From Pelagomonas calceolata (Eukaryota; Sar; Pelagophyceae; Pelagomonadales; Pelagomonadaceae), in assembly GCA_918797485.1 (NCBI GenBank), contig CAKKNE010000005.1, positions 2,976,001 to 3,040,000 of the forward strand: a stretch of 64,000 nucleotides of DNA, read 5' to 3'. Below the pieces are notes generated by a model. The model made no database searches, was not told the origin of the DNA, and worked only from the letters and a program-made list of their open reading frames with translations. This document shows positions 9,218-18,580 of the stretch, in pieces; the first letter of the stretch is position 1, and the number at the start of each line of letters is the position of its first letter. The translations under genes were made by a program, and so were the position numbers.

Positions 9218-9888
9218 TTTTGTAAGTTTTTTTGTCTGCGGGGGGGGGTGGGGTGAGTCGGTCGGCGGTTAGCTGGGCGCGACGCGATGTTGTGTGTTTG
9301 TCACAGCGTGCACGCAGCGAGCCCGCGCCGCCTTTGTGAAACGGCTGCGGCTCTTAGAGGTGCCTTAACTTTGAATCGCAGCGTCGAGCGGCGGGATTTG
9401 TTTGGCGCCACAGCAGATGGTGGTGAAACGGGTCCCCCGAGGCCGCGCGGATCGCGGAATTTGCCGCGGCGGCGCCGCACGGGTGCGGGCGAAGTGCTGC
9501 AGGCTTGGTTACGTTGGAGATGGACTCTGCGGGCGTACCACTGGCTACAAAGGCGAGTGCGCGATAGAGATGTCGAAATCGAGAGAGCAAAATCATACTA
9601 GCATAATCAGGATCCAAAACCATCATTTCCTTCGTCTCAGGGCGTCCGGAGCGCTACGCAAAGCACCCCTGCGCCAAAGAAAGGTGGCCGCGGCGCGCTC
9701 CGCAGTGGCTGCCCCTCCAGCGCCAGGCTCCGCAAAATAGCAGGCTGCAGAAGAGGCACAAACGCGCCCAGGCGCCACCAGCGATCCGCACCGCATCGCT
9801 CTGGGACCCTCTGCAGCGCGGGCAGCGAAGCCGTCTCCTCGGGTAGCCCACAGGGTGTTGCACAGAGCGCATTGCTGTGCAACACAAC
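9218..9888. other. Divergent promoter region, HSP90 / ankyrin-FN3
   Basis: 671 bases between two divergent starts. It contains a G-run just upstream of HSP90 and an AT-rich patch near 9590-9640. No palindromic element, no clear heat-shock element and no credible ORF. Confidence 0.5.
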
Positions 9889-12800
9889 ATGGAGCCCCCC
9901 GCCGCAGACCCACCGGAAGAAGAAGCAGCGACACCAACTCTGCTAGAAAAGTTCCGCGGCCGCAACACCATGCTTAGCGTCCTCGGGGAGCACAAGGCGC
10001 AAGAGGCGAAACGCGAGGCCAAGCGCCAGCGCGAGATGGAGAGGAGACGAAAGCTCGCGCGGAGGATAGCCATCTACCTGCGGGTCGGCGTCTGCGATTA
10101 TCGAGGAGACGCACTGTCGCGCGACGCGAGTTCGAGATTGATAAAGGCGGCCCAACAAATAGCGGGAGACCGCAAAGTCCTCGGACGCGCGCTGCGCGCG
10201 GCGACGGAGTTCATGAAGGACGAGCTGCTGTACGAAGAAGAGCTGAGCGAACAGGGCGGGCTGGACGAGTCCTTCGTGCGCTCCGCGGACTCCTACGAGC
10301 GTTTACCACAAAAGCCGTTCGTGCCGCACCGCCGGACTTTACGACCCGTGACGCTCATTCGCTTGATCGGCAAAGAAGTGGAGCACTTGGATAATCCGGA
10401 GGCTGCTTTAGACTCATTGCTGTACCAGGCTTCAAGATTGTTAAACGACTTTTCGGATGAAGGCACGCCGCGCGCTTCCATTGAAGAGACGCCGTGCCCG
10501 TCGCCGGACCGCCAGTCGCGGGAACGCTTGGACTCGAGATGTTTCGACTCCGAGCGCATCTTCCGGAAACGGTGCGTGTGCAGTGTCGCGAGGTGCCTTC
10601 CAACTAGCGTCGACGGCGTCGGCACGTCGCGTCGATGGCGGGATGGCATTAGCGCGTCGCTGGCGTGATGGCGTCAGCGTGTCGCTGGCGCGATGGCGTC
10701 GGCGCGTCGATGGCGTGATGGCGGCGGCGCGTCGCGTCGACGGCGTGAGGTGGACCCAATCGATCGAGCCACGAGAGTTACCCCACGCAGGGAGGCGTAC
10801 CTGCGCAAGCAGCGGGGCAGCATGCTCGAGGAGGACGAGCAGATCCAGGATTCCGACATCGCGATCAGACAGAAGAGCGCCCAACTCGATAGTATAAGAG
10901 TGGACGAGGACGACGAGTTGTCTGATTCGCCCTTCAAGCACGTCGAACGAAGGGAGACGATCAAGGAGCGGCGGAAACGCGAAGGGCCTCGCAAGAAGAA
11001 ATTATCTAAACATATAGCGAAGGAAAGCGCTTTCTTGATGGAGCTCGACGCCCTGGAAGCGAAGGAACTCATCGACGCGGCCTGCAGCAACAAGACGAAG
11101 AAAGTGTTAGCTATAATTAAGAAATCGGCCGATGGGACGCCGGGCGCGCCGTCGCTAGATGAATTATTTAACACCTTGCACCCGCAGACGGGCTATGCCG
11201 CCTTGCACGCCGCCGTGGAGTTCAATAGAACTACATGTGTGAGAGCGATGTTGAAGCATGGCGCCGACATCAATTCACCGTTATCTCCAATGAAACGAAC
11301 ACCACTACACATAGCAGCATTGCAGTGCAACCCTCCACTCGTACAATTGTTGAAGGACGAGGGCGCGGACCACATGCTTATTGACGAACAATTCAAGCGA
11401 GCCTACGAGTTGGTACCGGAGGAGCGCTCGTCGTCAGATCCGCTCATAAGTGTCATGATGGAGTCCCTGAAAGATGGCCCGGATCGAGTAGAGTCGGTCC
11501 AACTCCGACAGACTTCACAAAGGTCCTTCGAGGTGCACTGGGACATCCTCGGGGATTCGATCGCGTCCACCGCAGCCTCGACGAGGTTCTTCCGCGTGAA
11601 CTGGGAGCAGCCCGTCGAGCGGAAGGAGACGGAAGAATACGGCAACGTAGTCGCCTGCTATGCACCCCCGGACGAGTGTTGTGCCTTATTTACGGAAAAA
11701 CAGGAAGGTGTTAAGCTCAGACACGTCAAGCGTTGTGAGCGCGTGCAGAACGAGTTCACGGAGGAGCGCATGACGACGTTCGAGGAGGAGGTGAAGGGCG
11801 TCTCTATCATAAAGCAGTTGTGGCCCTCCACTAGGTATCAAGCCTATGTTCGAGCGTCGAACGCCGCGGGCCTAGGACCGCCCTCGCCCATGGCGTTTAC
11901 CTACACGAAGCCGGACGTGCCCGATCAACCCGGAGCGCCCTTTCTATGTCATGTAACTGCGTCGTCAGTGGTCGCGGCGTGGCTGCCACCGAGATACGAC
12001 AACGGTAGGGAAGTAGAAGCTTATGAATTACAAAGGTATGTGATTGGTGGTACTAGAGCGGAGAAATTCCGACGAGCGCTAGCCATCGACAACAATCCCA
12101 AAAGAGCTGCTGCGTTAGTCAAGGAGTGGACTAGTCAGAGGAGGCCGGACGGCGAGACGAGCGATGATCCCAATGACTGGACCATTGGGAGACGAGAGTG
12201 GCTCTCGTGTAGATACTCGTTGCGAGAGCGGGCTATTTTTTCTTTTTCTGGCTTGACCTTGGGCGAGAAGGTCTGTCTCAGAGTAAGGTGCCAGTCGGAT
12301 CTAGGGTGGTCGAAGTGGTCGCGGATCTCTTCGGTCTTCGAGACTGGTTCCTCAATTTATGTCTCGGACGTCGACTCGAGATCTGTAACAGTAAGATGGG
12401 ACGCCAACGCCGTTCTCGCTATAAAATGGGAGCTCCAGGTCCAGTTGCAGAAAACCTCAGGTGCATTGCCGCCCTGGGAGACCGTGGCGGATGATCTGGA
12501 AACCACTTCCCGTAAAGTTGATGAAGGTTTATTACCGGGCTGCGCCTACCGGTTTCGCGTGAGACCCCTCGATGCGTTCGGCTGGCGCGACTGGGACTTC
12601 GCCATTATCACAGATACCGTACGACTTTTAGAAGATGTGCCCGACGCGCCCTCTCAACCAGTAGGTGATCTGCACAAAGCCACCGAAAAAACAGTTTACG
12701 TGGAGTGGGCGCCGAACCACGACAACGGGCAGCCGATAACATCGTATGAATTACAACACATCCCCTGCACGGATGACGGCGAGGACTCGTTTGACGAAGC

Positions 12801-13266
12801 TAAAAGTGTCGAATTAATAGCGGTGCACAAAGCATACCGATTGGAGGGGTGCCCTCCCCTATCGCGGTACGTGTTTCGGGTCCGCGCCAAAAATAAACAC
12901 GGCTGGTCGGACTGGTCCCGCATTTCAAAGGCGTGCTCGACCTCGACCATTCTCCCGCCGGGCGTGCCCTCCTTGATGGAGGCGGGCGCGACGTGGCTGG
13001 ATGTGCACTGGAGCCCGGCGCCGAACGGCGGGGTCGTCAAGTACGAAGTGCAATACAGGGAGGCGACGGCGCCGGTCTGGCGCGGCGGGGCTGTACATGA
13101 GTGGCTTCCTTTAATCGGGCGCGACGAGCTGCGCGACGACCGCGTCGTGCTGCCTGATTTGCGTCCGCAGAAAGCCTACGAGTGTCGGGTCCGGGCCCTC
13201 ACGCTCGAGGGGTACTCCGTGTTCACGGACGCGTCCGAGGCGATGGTGACGGGGCGGCGGTATTAA
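9889..13266 (+). CDS. Ankyrin-repeat and fibronectin type III protein
   Basis: Spliced CDS 9889-10571 plus 10791-13266 gives 1052 aa. The splice joins IFRKR to EAYLRKQ in frame; without it exon 1 runs into low-complexity repeat translation. The N-terminal third is charged and helical (EAKRQREMERRRKLARRIA, LLYEEELSEQGG). Two ankyrin repeats follow (YAALHAAVEF, MLKHGADINSP, TPLHIAALQCNPPLVQLL). The C-terminal half is a string of FN3 modules with the WAP/YELQ-type signatures: PDQPGAPFLCHVTASSVVAA, DAPSQPVGDLHKATEKTVY, PPGVPSLMEAGATWLDVHW. No signal peptide, so probably an intracellular scaffold. ATG at 9889 preferred over the GTG at 9877. Function unknown beyond protein binding. Confidence 0.85.
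10572..10790 (+). other. Intron of introner-element type (ankyrin-FN3 gene)
   Basis: 219 bases, donor GTGCGTGTGC, acceptor CCCCACGCAG. The interior is a run of variants of GCGTCGATGGCG and GGCGTGATGGCG, the palindromic core shared by the other introns here. Boundaries set by frame and by the charged-helix continuity across the junction. Confidence 0.75.
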
Positions 13267-13275
13267 TGTTGATTT

Positions 13276-13641
13276 GTGCTTAATAGTAGCCCGTGTGGAA
13301 GGCGAAGGCGACGACGTACGCGCCAGGGCAACAACCGCATCACGGACACGCCGTTCTGGCGCTGGGCCGGCGCCATCACGGAGTTCGCGTGTTTTTGTGC
13401 CATGCTCGGGTTGACGATCGAGTTCTACTCGACGTGCTGGTCCTACTTTCCGAACGCGGGGAACCGAATGTTCTTCCCGGTCAAGGACTTCACGGAGGAA
13501 CAAAGGATTGCGGGGACCTACCCGTACACGAGTGCAATATGCATCTCGATCAGCGCCGTGCTCTCGCTCGCGATCGCAGTCATCCACTTCCGGATGCCCT
13601 GCTGGGAGGCGGAGACGAAGGATCCGGAGTGGTTCTACTAG
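13276..13641 (+). CDS. Small membrane protein, N-terminus unresolved
   Basis: Open frame of 121 codons without a usable ATG at its start. From GNNRITDTPFWRWAGAITEF onward it looks like real protein: a first hydrophobic helix (AITEFACFCAMLGLTIEFY), a polar loop with MFFPVKDFTEEQRIAGTYPY, a second helix (TSAICISISAVLSLAIAVIHF) and a C-terminal DPEWFY. The bases before GGCAACAAC read CGCGCCAG, a plausible splice acceptor, so the true start may lie in a short upstream exon; but the stop of the ankyrin-FN3 gene is only 10 bases upstream, leaving little room. Alternatives are a non-AUG start or an N-terminal loss. Family not recognised. Confidence 0.45.
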   Translation: MLNSSPCGRRRRRRTRQGNNRITDTPFWRWAGAITEFACFCAMLGLTIEFYSTCWSYFPNAGNRMFFPVKDFTEEQRIAGTYPYTSAICISISAVLSLAIAVIHFRMPCWEAETKDPEWFY

Positions 13642-13684
13642 TAGGTACCGGCGGCGATGGCGTATAAATTCACATACTAGCTTC

Positions 13685-15820
13685 TTAGGCCCGCTTGTTC
13701 AGGCTCGCGTACGAGCATATCGTGAGCGCGCGGAGCTCGCCCATCGAGGAGACCGCGATGAGGCCGGCGTCCTCGTCGCCGTAGTCCGTATCCCCGCCCA
13801 CGGCGATGACGGTCCTGAACCGTCGCCACGCCGCCTCCGGCATCGCCGTGAAGGTCGCGTCGGCGACGACGAGCGCGGCCGCCTTCCCGGGCGGCGCGTC
13901 GACGGGCGTGGCTTCGAAGACGACGCCCTCGTAGTCGTAGGCGTCCGTCTCGTCCGCGCCGCCGCCCATCAGCAGGTCCGTTGCGGACGCCTCGGGGTCG
14001 CCGAGGACGTTAAGTGGAAAACCGCCCTGCTCAACCACAACTAACGCGTAGATCCAAAAGTTGCCATCGGCGGCGAGCGCGGGGTCGAGGACGACGGATT
14101 CAAACTGGTGCAGCACCGTGATCGTCGAGTCACCCTTGAGCGCTCGGCGCGGCGGCGCGGCGGCTCTTCTCCGCGGGCGCGGCGGCACGAGGAACGCCGC
14201 TGGGGCGCATGGCGCGACGGCGACAGTGATATCGGCCTCCTTGGAACAGAGCGGACGGCGATATCCGGGAGGGCGCTTCTCCTGGGCCGCACGGAGGGCC
14301 TCGAGGGGGATGCGGGCGCGCTTGCAGAACTTTTCGTCCACTATGGTGGCATAGGAGAGGACAAGGGAGGCATCGACACCGGCGGCGCGGCAGACTTCGA
14401 GTCGGGGCCGGTACCGTGTTTTAAGGCTGCGGCCCAGACGAGATGGAGCGGATACTATTGAAGCGCGCACTTCGGACGGAGAGAGACCTAGTTCCTCCTC
14501 GAAGAAGCACAACTTTGGCTCCATGTTGTTCTCGACGCTCAGTCCCAGCAGTGGCGGAAACGCCACAACCACCTTCCTCAGCCCCGCGTCGTCCAGGTCG
14601 AGGCGCGTCTGCAGCCACTCGAGCTTTGACTCTAGAATGTCAATGCTCGTACTCAGTACCGACACACATCCTGCCACCTTCCTCAGCTGCTCGCCATCTA
14701 GGTCGAGGCGCGTTTGGAGCCAATGAAGCTTCGGCTCCAGGTTGGCCTCGACGCTATAGTTAAACAGTGACGGAAGCGTCAGAACCATCTTCCTCAGCTG
14801 CACGTCGTCCAGGTCGAAGCGCGTCTGCAGCCAGTCAAGCTTCGGCGCCACGTTGTCCTCGACGCTCAAGCCCAGCAGTTGCGGACGCCCCAGAACCACC
14901 TTCCTCAGCCCCGCGTCGTCTAGGTCGAGGCGCCTCCGCAGCCACTCCAGCTTCAACGCCATGTTGTCCTCGACGCTGTAGCCCAGCAGTGACGGAACCG
15001 CCAGAACCATCTTCCTTAGCCCCGATTCATCCAGGTCGAGACGTGTCTGCAACCACTCGAGCGTCGGTGCAAGATTGTCCTCGATGCTCAAGCCCAGCAG
15101 TTGCGGGCGCGTCAGAACCATCTTCCTCAGCTGCACGTCGTCCAGGTCGAAGCGCGTCTGCAGCCAGTCAAGCTTCGGCGCCACGTTGTCCTCGACGCTC
15201 AAGCCCAGCAGTTGCGGACGCCCCAGAACCACCTTCCTCAGCCCCGCGTCGTCTAGGTCGAGGCGCCTCCGCAGCCACTCCAGCTTCAACGCCATGTTGT
15301 CCTCGACGCTGTAGCCCAGCAGTGACGGAACCGCCAGAACCATCTTCCTTAGCCCCGATTCATCCAGGTCGAGACGTGTCTGCAACCACTCGAGCGTCGG
15401 TGCAAGATTGTCCTCGATGCTCAAGCCCAGCAGTTGCGGGCGCGTCATAACCAGCTTCCTCAACTGCGCGTCGCCCAGGTCGAGGCGCTTCTGCAGCCAA
15501 TCGAATTTCGGCTCCAAGGTCGCTTCGACGCTCAAGCCCAGAATATGCGGAAACGTCAGAAACATCTTCTTCAGCTCCGCGTCGCTCAGGTCGAGCGAGG
15601 ACTGTAGCCAATCGCACACGCAATCGATTTGCGTGCGAGTCATGCTCTCGGCAATATTCGGCAACAGCGCTCCCTCGGCCTTGGTCGCCTCCGCCGCCGT
15701 GCAGCCCAGGGCCTGGACGCAGTAATCGTAAGCAGCCCCTCTACACGCCACAGCACCTGATGGCCTAGAGCCCGGCGCCACCAGCGCGGCGGCGCCCGCC
15801 ACGAGCAATAACATCATCAT
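13685..15820 (-). CDS. mTERF-repeat protein, organellar, with unknown C-terminal domain
   Basis: 711 aa. The N-terminus (MMMLLLVAGAAALVAPGSRP) is a signal-peptide-like start followed by ALVAP, as in stramenopile plastid presequences. Residues about 55-455 are a tandem array of 37-residue mTERF units of the form LEWLQTRLDLDDAGLRKVV, then GRPQLLGLSVEDN. mTERF proteins bind organelle nucleic acid and affect transcription, splicing or ribosome assembly. Two three-unit blocks are identical or nearly so in DNA. The last 190 residues differ: a second AAFLVPPRPRRRAAAPPRR segment resembles another plastid-targeting start, then an uncharacterised domain ending YASLNKRA. So this may be a fusion of two genes, or two genes with an unrecognised boundary. 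The start codon overlaps the stop of the 92-aa ORF upstream. Confidence 0.8.
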   Translation of the reverse strand: MMMLLLVAGAAALVAPGSRPSGAVACRGAAYDYCVQALGCTAAEATKAEGALLPNIAESMTRTQIDCVCDWLQSSLDLSDAELKKMFLTFPHILGLSVEATLEPKFDWLQKRLDLGDAQLRKLVMTRPQLLGLSIEDNLAPTLEWLQTRLDLDESGLRKMVLAVPSLLGYSVEDNMALKLEWLRRRLDLDDAGLRKVVLGRPQLLGLSVEDNVAPKLDWLQTRFDLDDVQLRKMVLTRPQLLGLSIEDNLAPTLEWLQTRLDLDESGLRKMVLAVPSLLGYSVEDNMALKLEWLRRRLDLDDAGLRKVVLGRPQLLGLSVEDNVAPKLDWLQTRFDLDDVQLRKMVLTLPSLFNYSVEANLEPKLHWLQTRLDLDGEQLRKVAGCVSVLSTSIDILESKLEWLQTRLDLDDAGLRKVVVAFPPLLGLSVENNMEPKLCFFEEELGLSPSEVRASIVSAPSRLGRSLKTRYRPRLEVCRAAGVDASLVLSYATIVDEKFCKRARIPLEALRAAQEKRPPGYRRPLCSKEADITVAVAPCAPAAFLVPPRPRRRAAAPPRRALKGDSTITVLHQFESVVLDPALAADGNFWIYALVVVEQGGFPLNVLGDPEASATDLLMGGGADETDAYDYEGVVFEATPVDAPPGKAAALVVADATFTAMPEAAWRRFRTVIAVGGDTDYGDEDAGLIAVSSMGELRALTICSYASLNKRA
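14781..15446 (-). repeat. 333-base tandem duplication inside mTERF array
   Basis: Bases 14781-15113 and 15114-15446 are two copies of a block encoding three 37-residue mTERF units. They match base for base over nearly all of their length by eye; differences gather at the far end of the second copy (near 15446). Array growth by whole-unit duplication is therefore recent. Confidence 0.85.
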
Positions 15821-16095
15821 CGTTTCCCGTCGGCGATGGCCTGCTCGGCCTCCCTTAACTTCGCGCGGAGCTCGCGCAGCAGGGTCTCCTCGCGCTCGAT
15901 CGCGGCCTCCGACTCGCCGTCGCTCCGCATCTGCCGCACGAGGCCCGCCTGCTCGACGACGTCGGCGGCCAAGAACCGGCGCACGGCTGCGCGCGTCGGG
16001 TACTCCTCTTCCTCCTCGGGCTCGGCGGCTTTGCGAGGTGTGTGCTCGATCTCAGTGGTCTCCTTGACCAGCGCGCCCACCGTGGCGTTGTACAT
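15817..16095 (-). CDS. Small coiled-coil protein overlapping mTERF start
   Basis: 92 aa from the ATG at 16095 (a GTG lies just upstream). Acidic patch EEEEEYPTRAAVRRFLAAD, then a helix with heptad-like charge pattern (ESEAAIEREETLLRELRAKL) ending AIADGKR. No membrane segment or known domain. Its stop TGA overlaps the mTERF start as ATGA, an arrangement common in bacteria but unusual between nuclear genes. It could be an upstream ORF on the mTERF transcript, a separate gene with overlapping UTRs, or a mis-set frame. The palindromic element lies 76 bases upstream of its ATG, which favours a real transcript start here. Confidence 0.5.
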   Translation of the reverse strand: MYNATVGALVKETTEIEHTPRKAAEPEEEEEYPTRAAVRRFLAADVVEQAGLVRQMRSDGESEAAIEREETLLRELRAKLREAEQAIADGKR

Positions 16096-16171
16096 GTGCA
16101 CTCTGCCAGTGTTTTTTAGACTCCTCGGTGCAAAGCTGCCAAATTACTAGTAGCGCCACGCAAAAGTGGCA

Positions 16172-16193
16172 GCTAGCGCTGTAAGACACTAGC
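16172..16193 (+). promoter_or_regulatory. Palindromic promoter element, copy 2
   Basis: GCTAGCG, spacer CT, GTAAGACACTAGC; the spacer is two bases shorter than in copy 1. It sits between divergent genes, 76 bases from the small coiled-coil ORF and 277 bases before the LRR protein ATG. Confidence 0.7.
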
Positions 16194-16470
16194 AAAATTC
16201 AAGCCGTCGGTGGGGACTCGTAACAAGAAGAGTCGGCCGCCCAGAGATACCTCGCGAGGGTTCCATCGGTGCGGGGAGGATGGGCAAAAAGCAGATAAAA
16301 GCAGAGGCAGCCTCGCGCTGCGCGCTGCCGACGCGAGCCGGAGCGGAGCGAGACACCGACAGAGGCACAACTACTGCTCATTCGCACCGCCACCCGTACG
16401 TGTAAAGGCTGCCCGGCACCCTAAAGCCAACAACAGTAGACAGCACAACACCACAAAGAGCCAACAAAAG

Positions 16471-18075
16471 ATGAAGCGCTTCAAACGCAAGCAGAAGAAG
16501 CTCAAGGAGAAGCAGACCGCTAGATTAATAGCGGAGTCTCCGTTAACCTGCGCCCTGGACATCTGGCAGGCGAGGAAGGAGGCCCGAGCCAAGGCCGAGT
16601 ACGCGTTATCTCACGAGGATTTTCTGATGGCCGAGGCGGACCTGGTGCACCACTTGAATAGGTTAAAGGCGTCGACTGGTTTGGACGAGAAGAAGTCGGA
16701 GCTCGTGGAGGAACAGAAGGAGACCTCGGCATTGCGGGAGTTCTTCGAGGGAGTAAACGGGTTCGGCTGGTTGCGGCGCGACGGCTGGATCGGTCGGGCG
16801 CAAGCGAAGAAGAAGCGGGCCGTGCCCTTTTTTGCGTTGGACTGCCAGTACTGGGAGGGCGTATCCATAAAAAGGTGGGAGCGGCGCGTCGGCGGGTTGG
16901 ACTTACCTCGTAATAACTTGGAAGGAGAGTTACCTACGGACGCGTTAACTAAACTCATATCGTTAGATACTCTCATACTGCCGGGCAACGACGTCTTCGG
17001 CACTTTATCTGGACTAGGTCAGCTGACGGCGCTGACAGACCTCGACCTCGCCGAGAACCGCTTTACGGGCGAAATCCCTTCTGAGTTGGGCGAGGTCAAC
17101 CAACTGACGAGGGTTGATTTGTCAAATAATGGGTTAGACGGTCAACTCCCAGCTTCGCTACAAAACCTGTCGCAGTTAAGGGTGTTACAACTGAGAGCGA
17201 ACGCGCTGGAAGGCGTTATACCGGAGGAGTACGCAACCCTGACGCAGCTCGAGGACCTCGATTTAGCTGAAAATAGATTTGTCGGTGGACTAGACTGGGC
17301 GTCGTCGTTAGTCAAATTAACATCATTGGACTGCTCGCGAAACTTTTTTTCTGGTGTTTTGCCAATACTACCAGAGACGTTGATAACGTTAGATCTCGGC
17401 GTGAACGGTTTGCAGGGGCCCTTCTCGAATGAGTTTTGCGAGAGGCATACTTCGTTACAAACTTGCATTTTAAGAGAGAACAGACTAGGCGGCGCCTTAC
17501 CGGAAAAGCTCGGCCTCCTGATCAACCTGAAACAGCTGGATCTCTCGCACAACCGCTTCATCAAATTCTTGCCGGAGTCCTGCACCCAACTTAGTGAATT
17601 AAGATGCTGCGACTTCCAGGGCAATGCCCTGGAAATGATCCACTATCCCCAGGGTCTTGAAGATATGGAGCATTTACAGTACTGGTTCGGCGCCGACGGG
17701 TTTTACTCCCAAAATTTACAGCGACCGAAGCGCTACGAGAAGTCGAAGTTCAAGGCCATGATGCGCTTCCAGAAGCTCTACGCGGGCGAGCCCGTCCTCA
17801 AAGCGCAGGCGCCCGTGGACCCGAACGCCGAAGACCCTAGGACCATGGGGCAATTACCACCGCACCCGCCCTTGCACATGACGAAGTTCGGGAAATTCGA
17901 GCGAGGCGAGGAGGTGCCGGACAACGTGTTACCAGGATCGCACTCGTCGCTGCCGCCCGAGGGCGTTTTTGTCGACGCCGAGGGCACGGTCTTCCCGCCG
18001 GGCTACGTGCATCTGGGGTTGCCGGGGACGTCGCACGAGATCGGGCCGCGCGACCACGAGGGCCGGACCCACTAA
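16471..18075 (+). CDS. Leucine-rich repeat protein, plant-type repeats
   Basis: 534 aa from the ATG at 16471. The frame is open upstream, but that stretch is AC-rich and reads like a 5' UTR (CAACACCACAAAGAGCC). The N-terminus is very basic (MKRFKRKQKKLKEKQ), then a helical region to about residue 140. From about 150 to 400 run some eight LRRs of the plant type with GxIP/GxLP turns: LDLAENRFTGEIPSELGEV, VDLSNNGLDGQLPASLQNL, LQLRANALEGVIPEEYATL. The C-terminal 130 residues are proline-rich with no known domain. No signal peptide or TM helix, so it is an intracellular LRR protein and not a receptor. Binding partner unknown. Confidence 0.85.
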   Translation: MKRFKRKQKKLKEKQTARLIAESPLTCALDIWQARKEARAKAEYALSHEDFLMAEADLVHHLNRLKASTGLDEKKSELVEEQKETSALREFFEGVNGFGWLRRDGWIGRAQAKKKRAVPFFALDCQYWEGVSIKRWERRVGGLDLPRNNLEGELPTDALTKLISLDTLILPGNDVFGTLSGLGQLTALTDLDLAENRFTGEIPSELGEVNQLTRVDLSNNGLDGQLPASLQNLSQLRVLQLRANALEGVIPEEYATLTQLEDLDLAENRFVGGLDWASSLVKLTSLDCSRNFFSGVLPILPETLITLDLGVNGLQGPFSNEFCERHTSLQTCILRENRLGGALPEKLGLLINLKQLDLSHNRFIKFLPESCTQLSELRCCDFQGNALEMIHYPQGLEDMEHLQYWFGADGFYSQNLQRPKRYEKSKFKAMMRFQKLYAGEPVLKAQAPVDPNAEDPRTMGQLPPHPPLHMTKFGKFERGEEVPDNVLPGSHSSLPPEGVFVDAEGTVFPPGYVHLGLPGTSHEIGPRDHEGRTH

Positions 18076-18580
18076 GTGTTGTATGTGTCTTAGTTCTCTC
18101 TCGCGGCGACGGCGTCAGCCGAGTGTACCCGTCGCGGCGGCGCCAGGCGTCGTAGGCCGTCCGTCCACAGCTGCCCCAGGGCCCCGGCGGGCGCTCGATG
18201 ACCGCTGAAGGCGCTCACCAATTCCCCCAATTCCAACGGCTAGCTCCCATCCCGGTAGCCGAGTGCGGGCTGCCTTAACGCGAGGCCAGGATCGGCGCCG
18301 CTGCGGCCCGGATCGCCCTTCGACGACCCCCACGGGGAAGCCCTCCAGCCGCACCCCGCGGCCAGGCCGCTTTCCGCTGCCGAAGCGCCCCAGAAACGCC
18401 GTCGTTGGAGCGGCTCCAGCGGCGAAGGCAGAACGCCCGCGCGGCGACGCGCGCGCCCCGGGACCCTCGGACGGGCCTTAAACCACGCCAGCCCCGCTCC
18501 TCGGGCCGCTCCTGGCACGAAGCGCCGCGGGACTCCTCGACGAGGAGGCCAACCCCGCCGCCGCCTCGTAAAGCACCGCC
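18076..18580. other. GC-rich gene-free region upstream of CK1
   Basis: 505 bases between the LRR stop and the casein kinase ATG, proline/arginine-like GC-rich sequence in every frame. No palindromic element and no convincing ORF. Confidence 0.5.

Noticed and set aside
7214-9256. 680-residue open frame opposite HSP90
   Set aside because: Leu/Val/Asp/Arg-only composition is the mirror of GC-rich HSP90 codons; no motif, and HSP90 is certain.
9218-9450. Heat-shock elements upstream of HSP90
   Set aside because: Scattered GAA and TTC triplets only, without the regular 5-base spacing.
14767-15450. 227-residue repetitive frame opposite the mTERF array
   Set aside because: Its repeats simply mirror the mTERF unit duplication.
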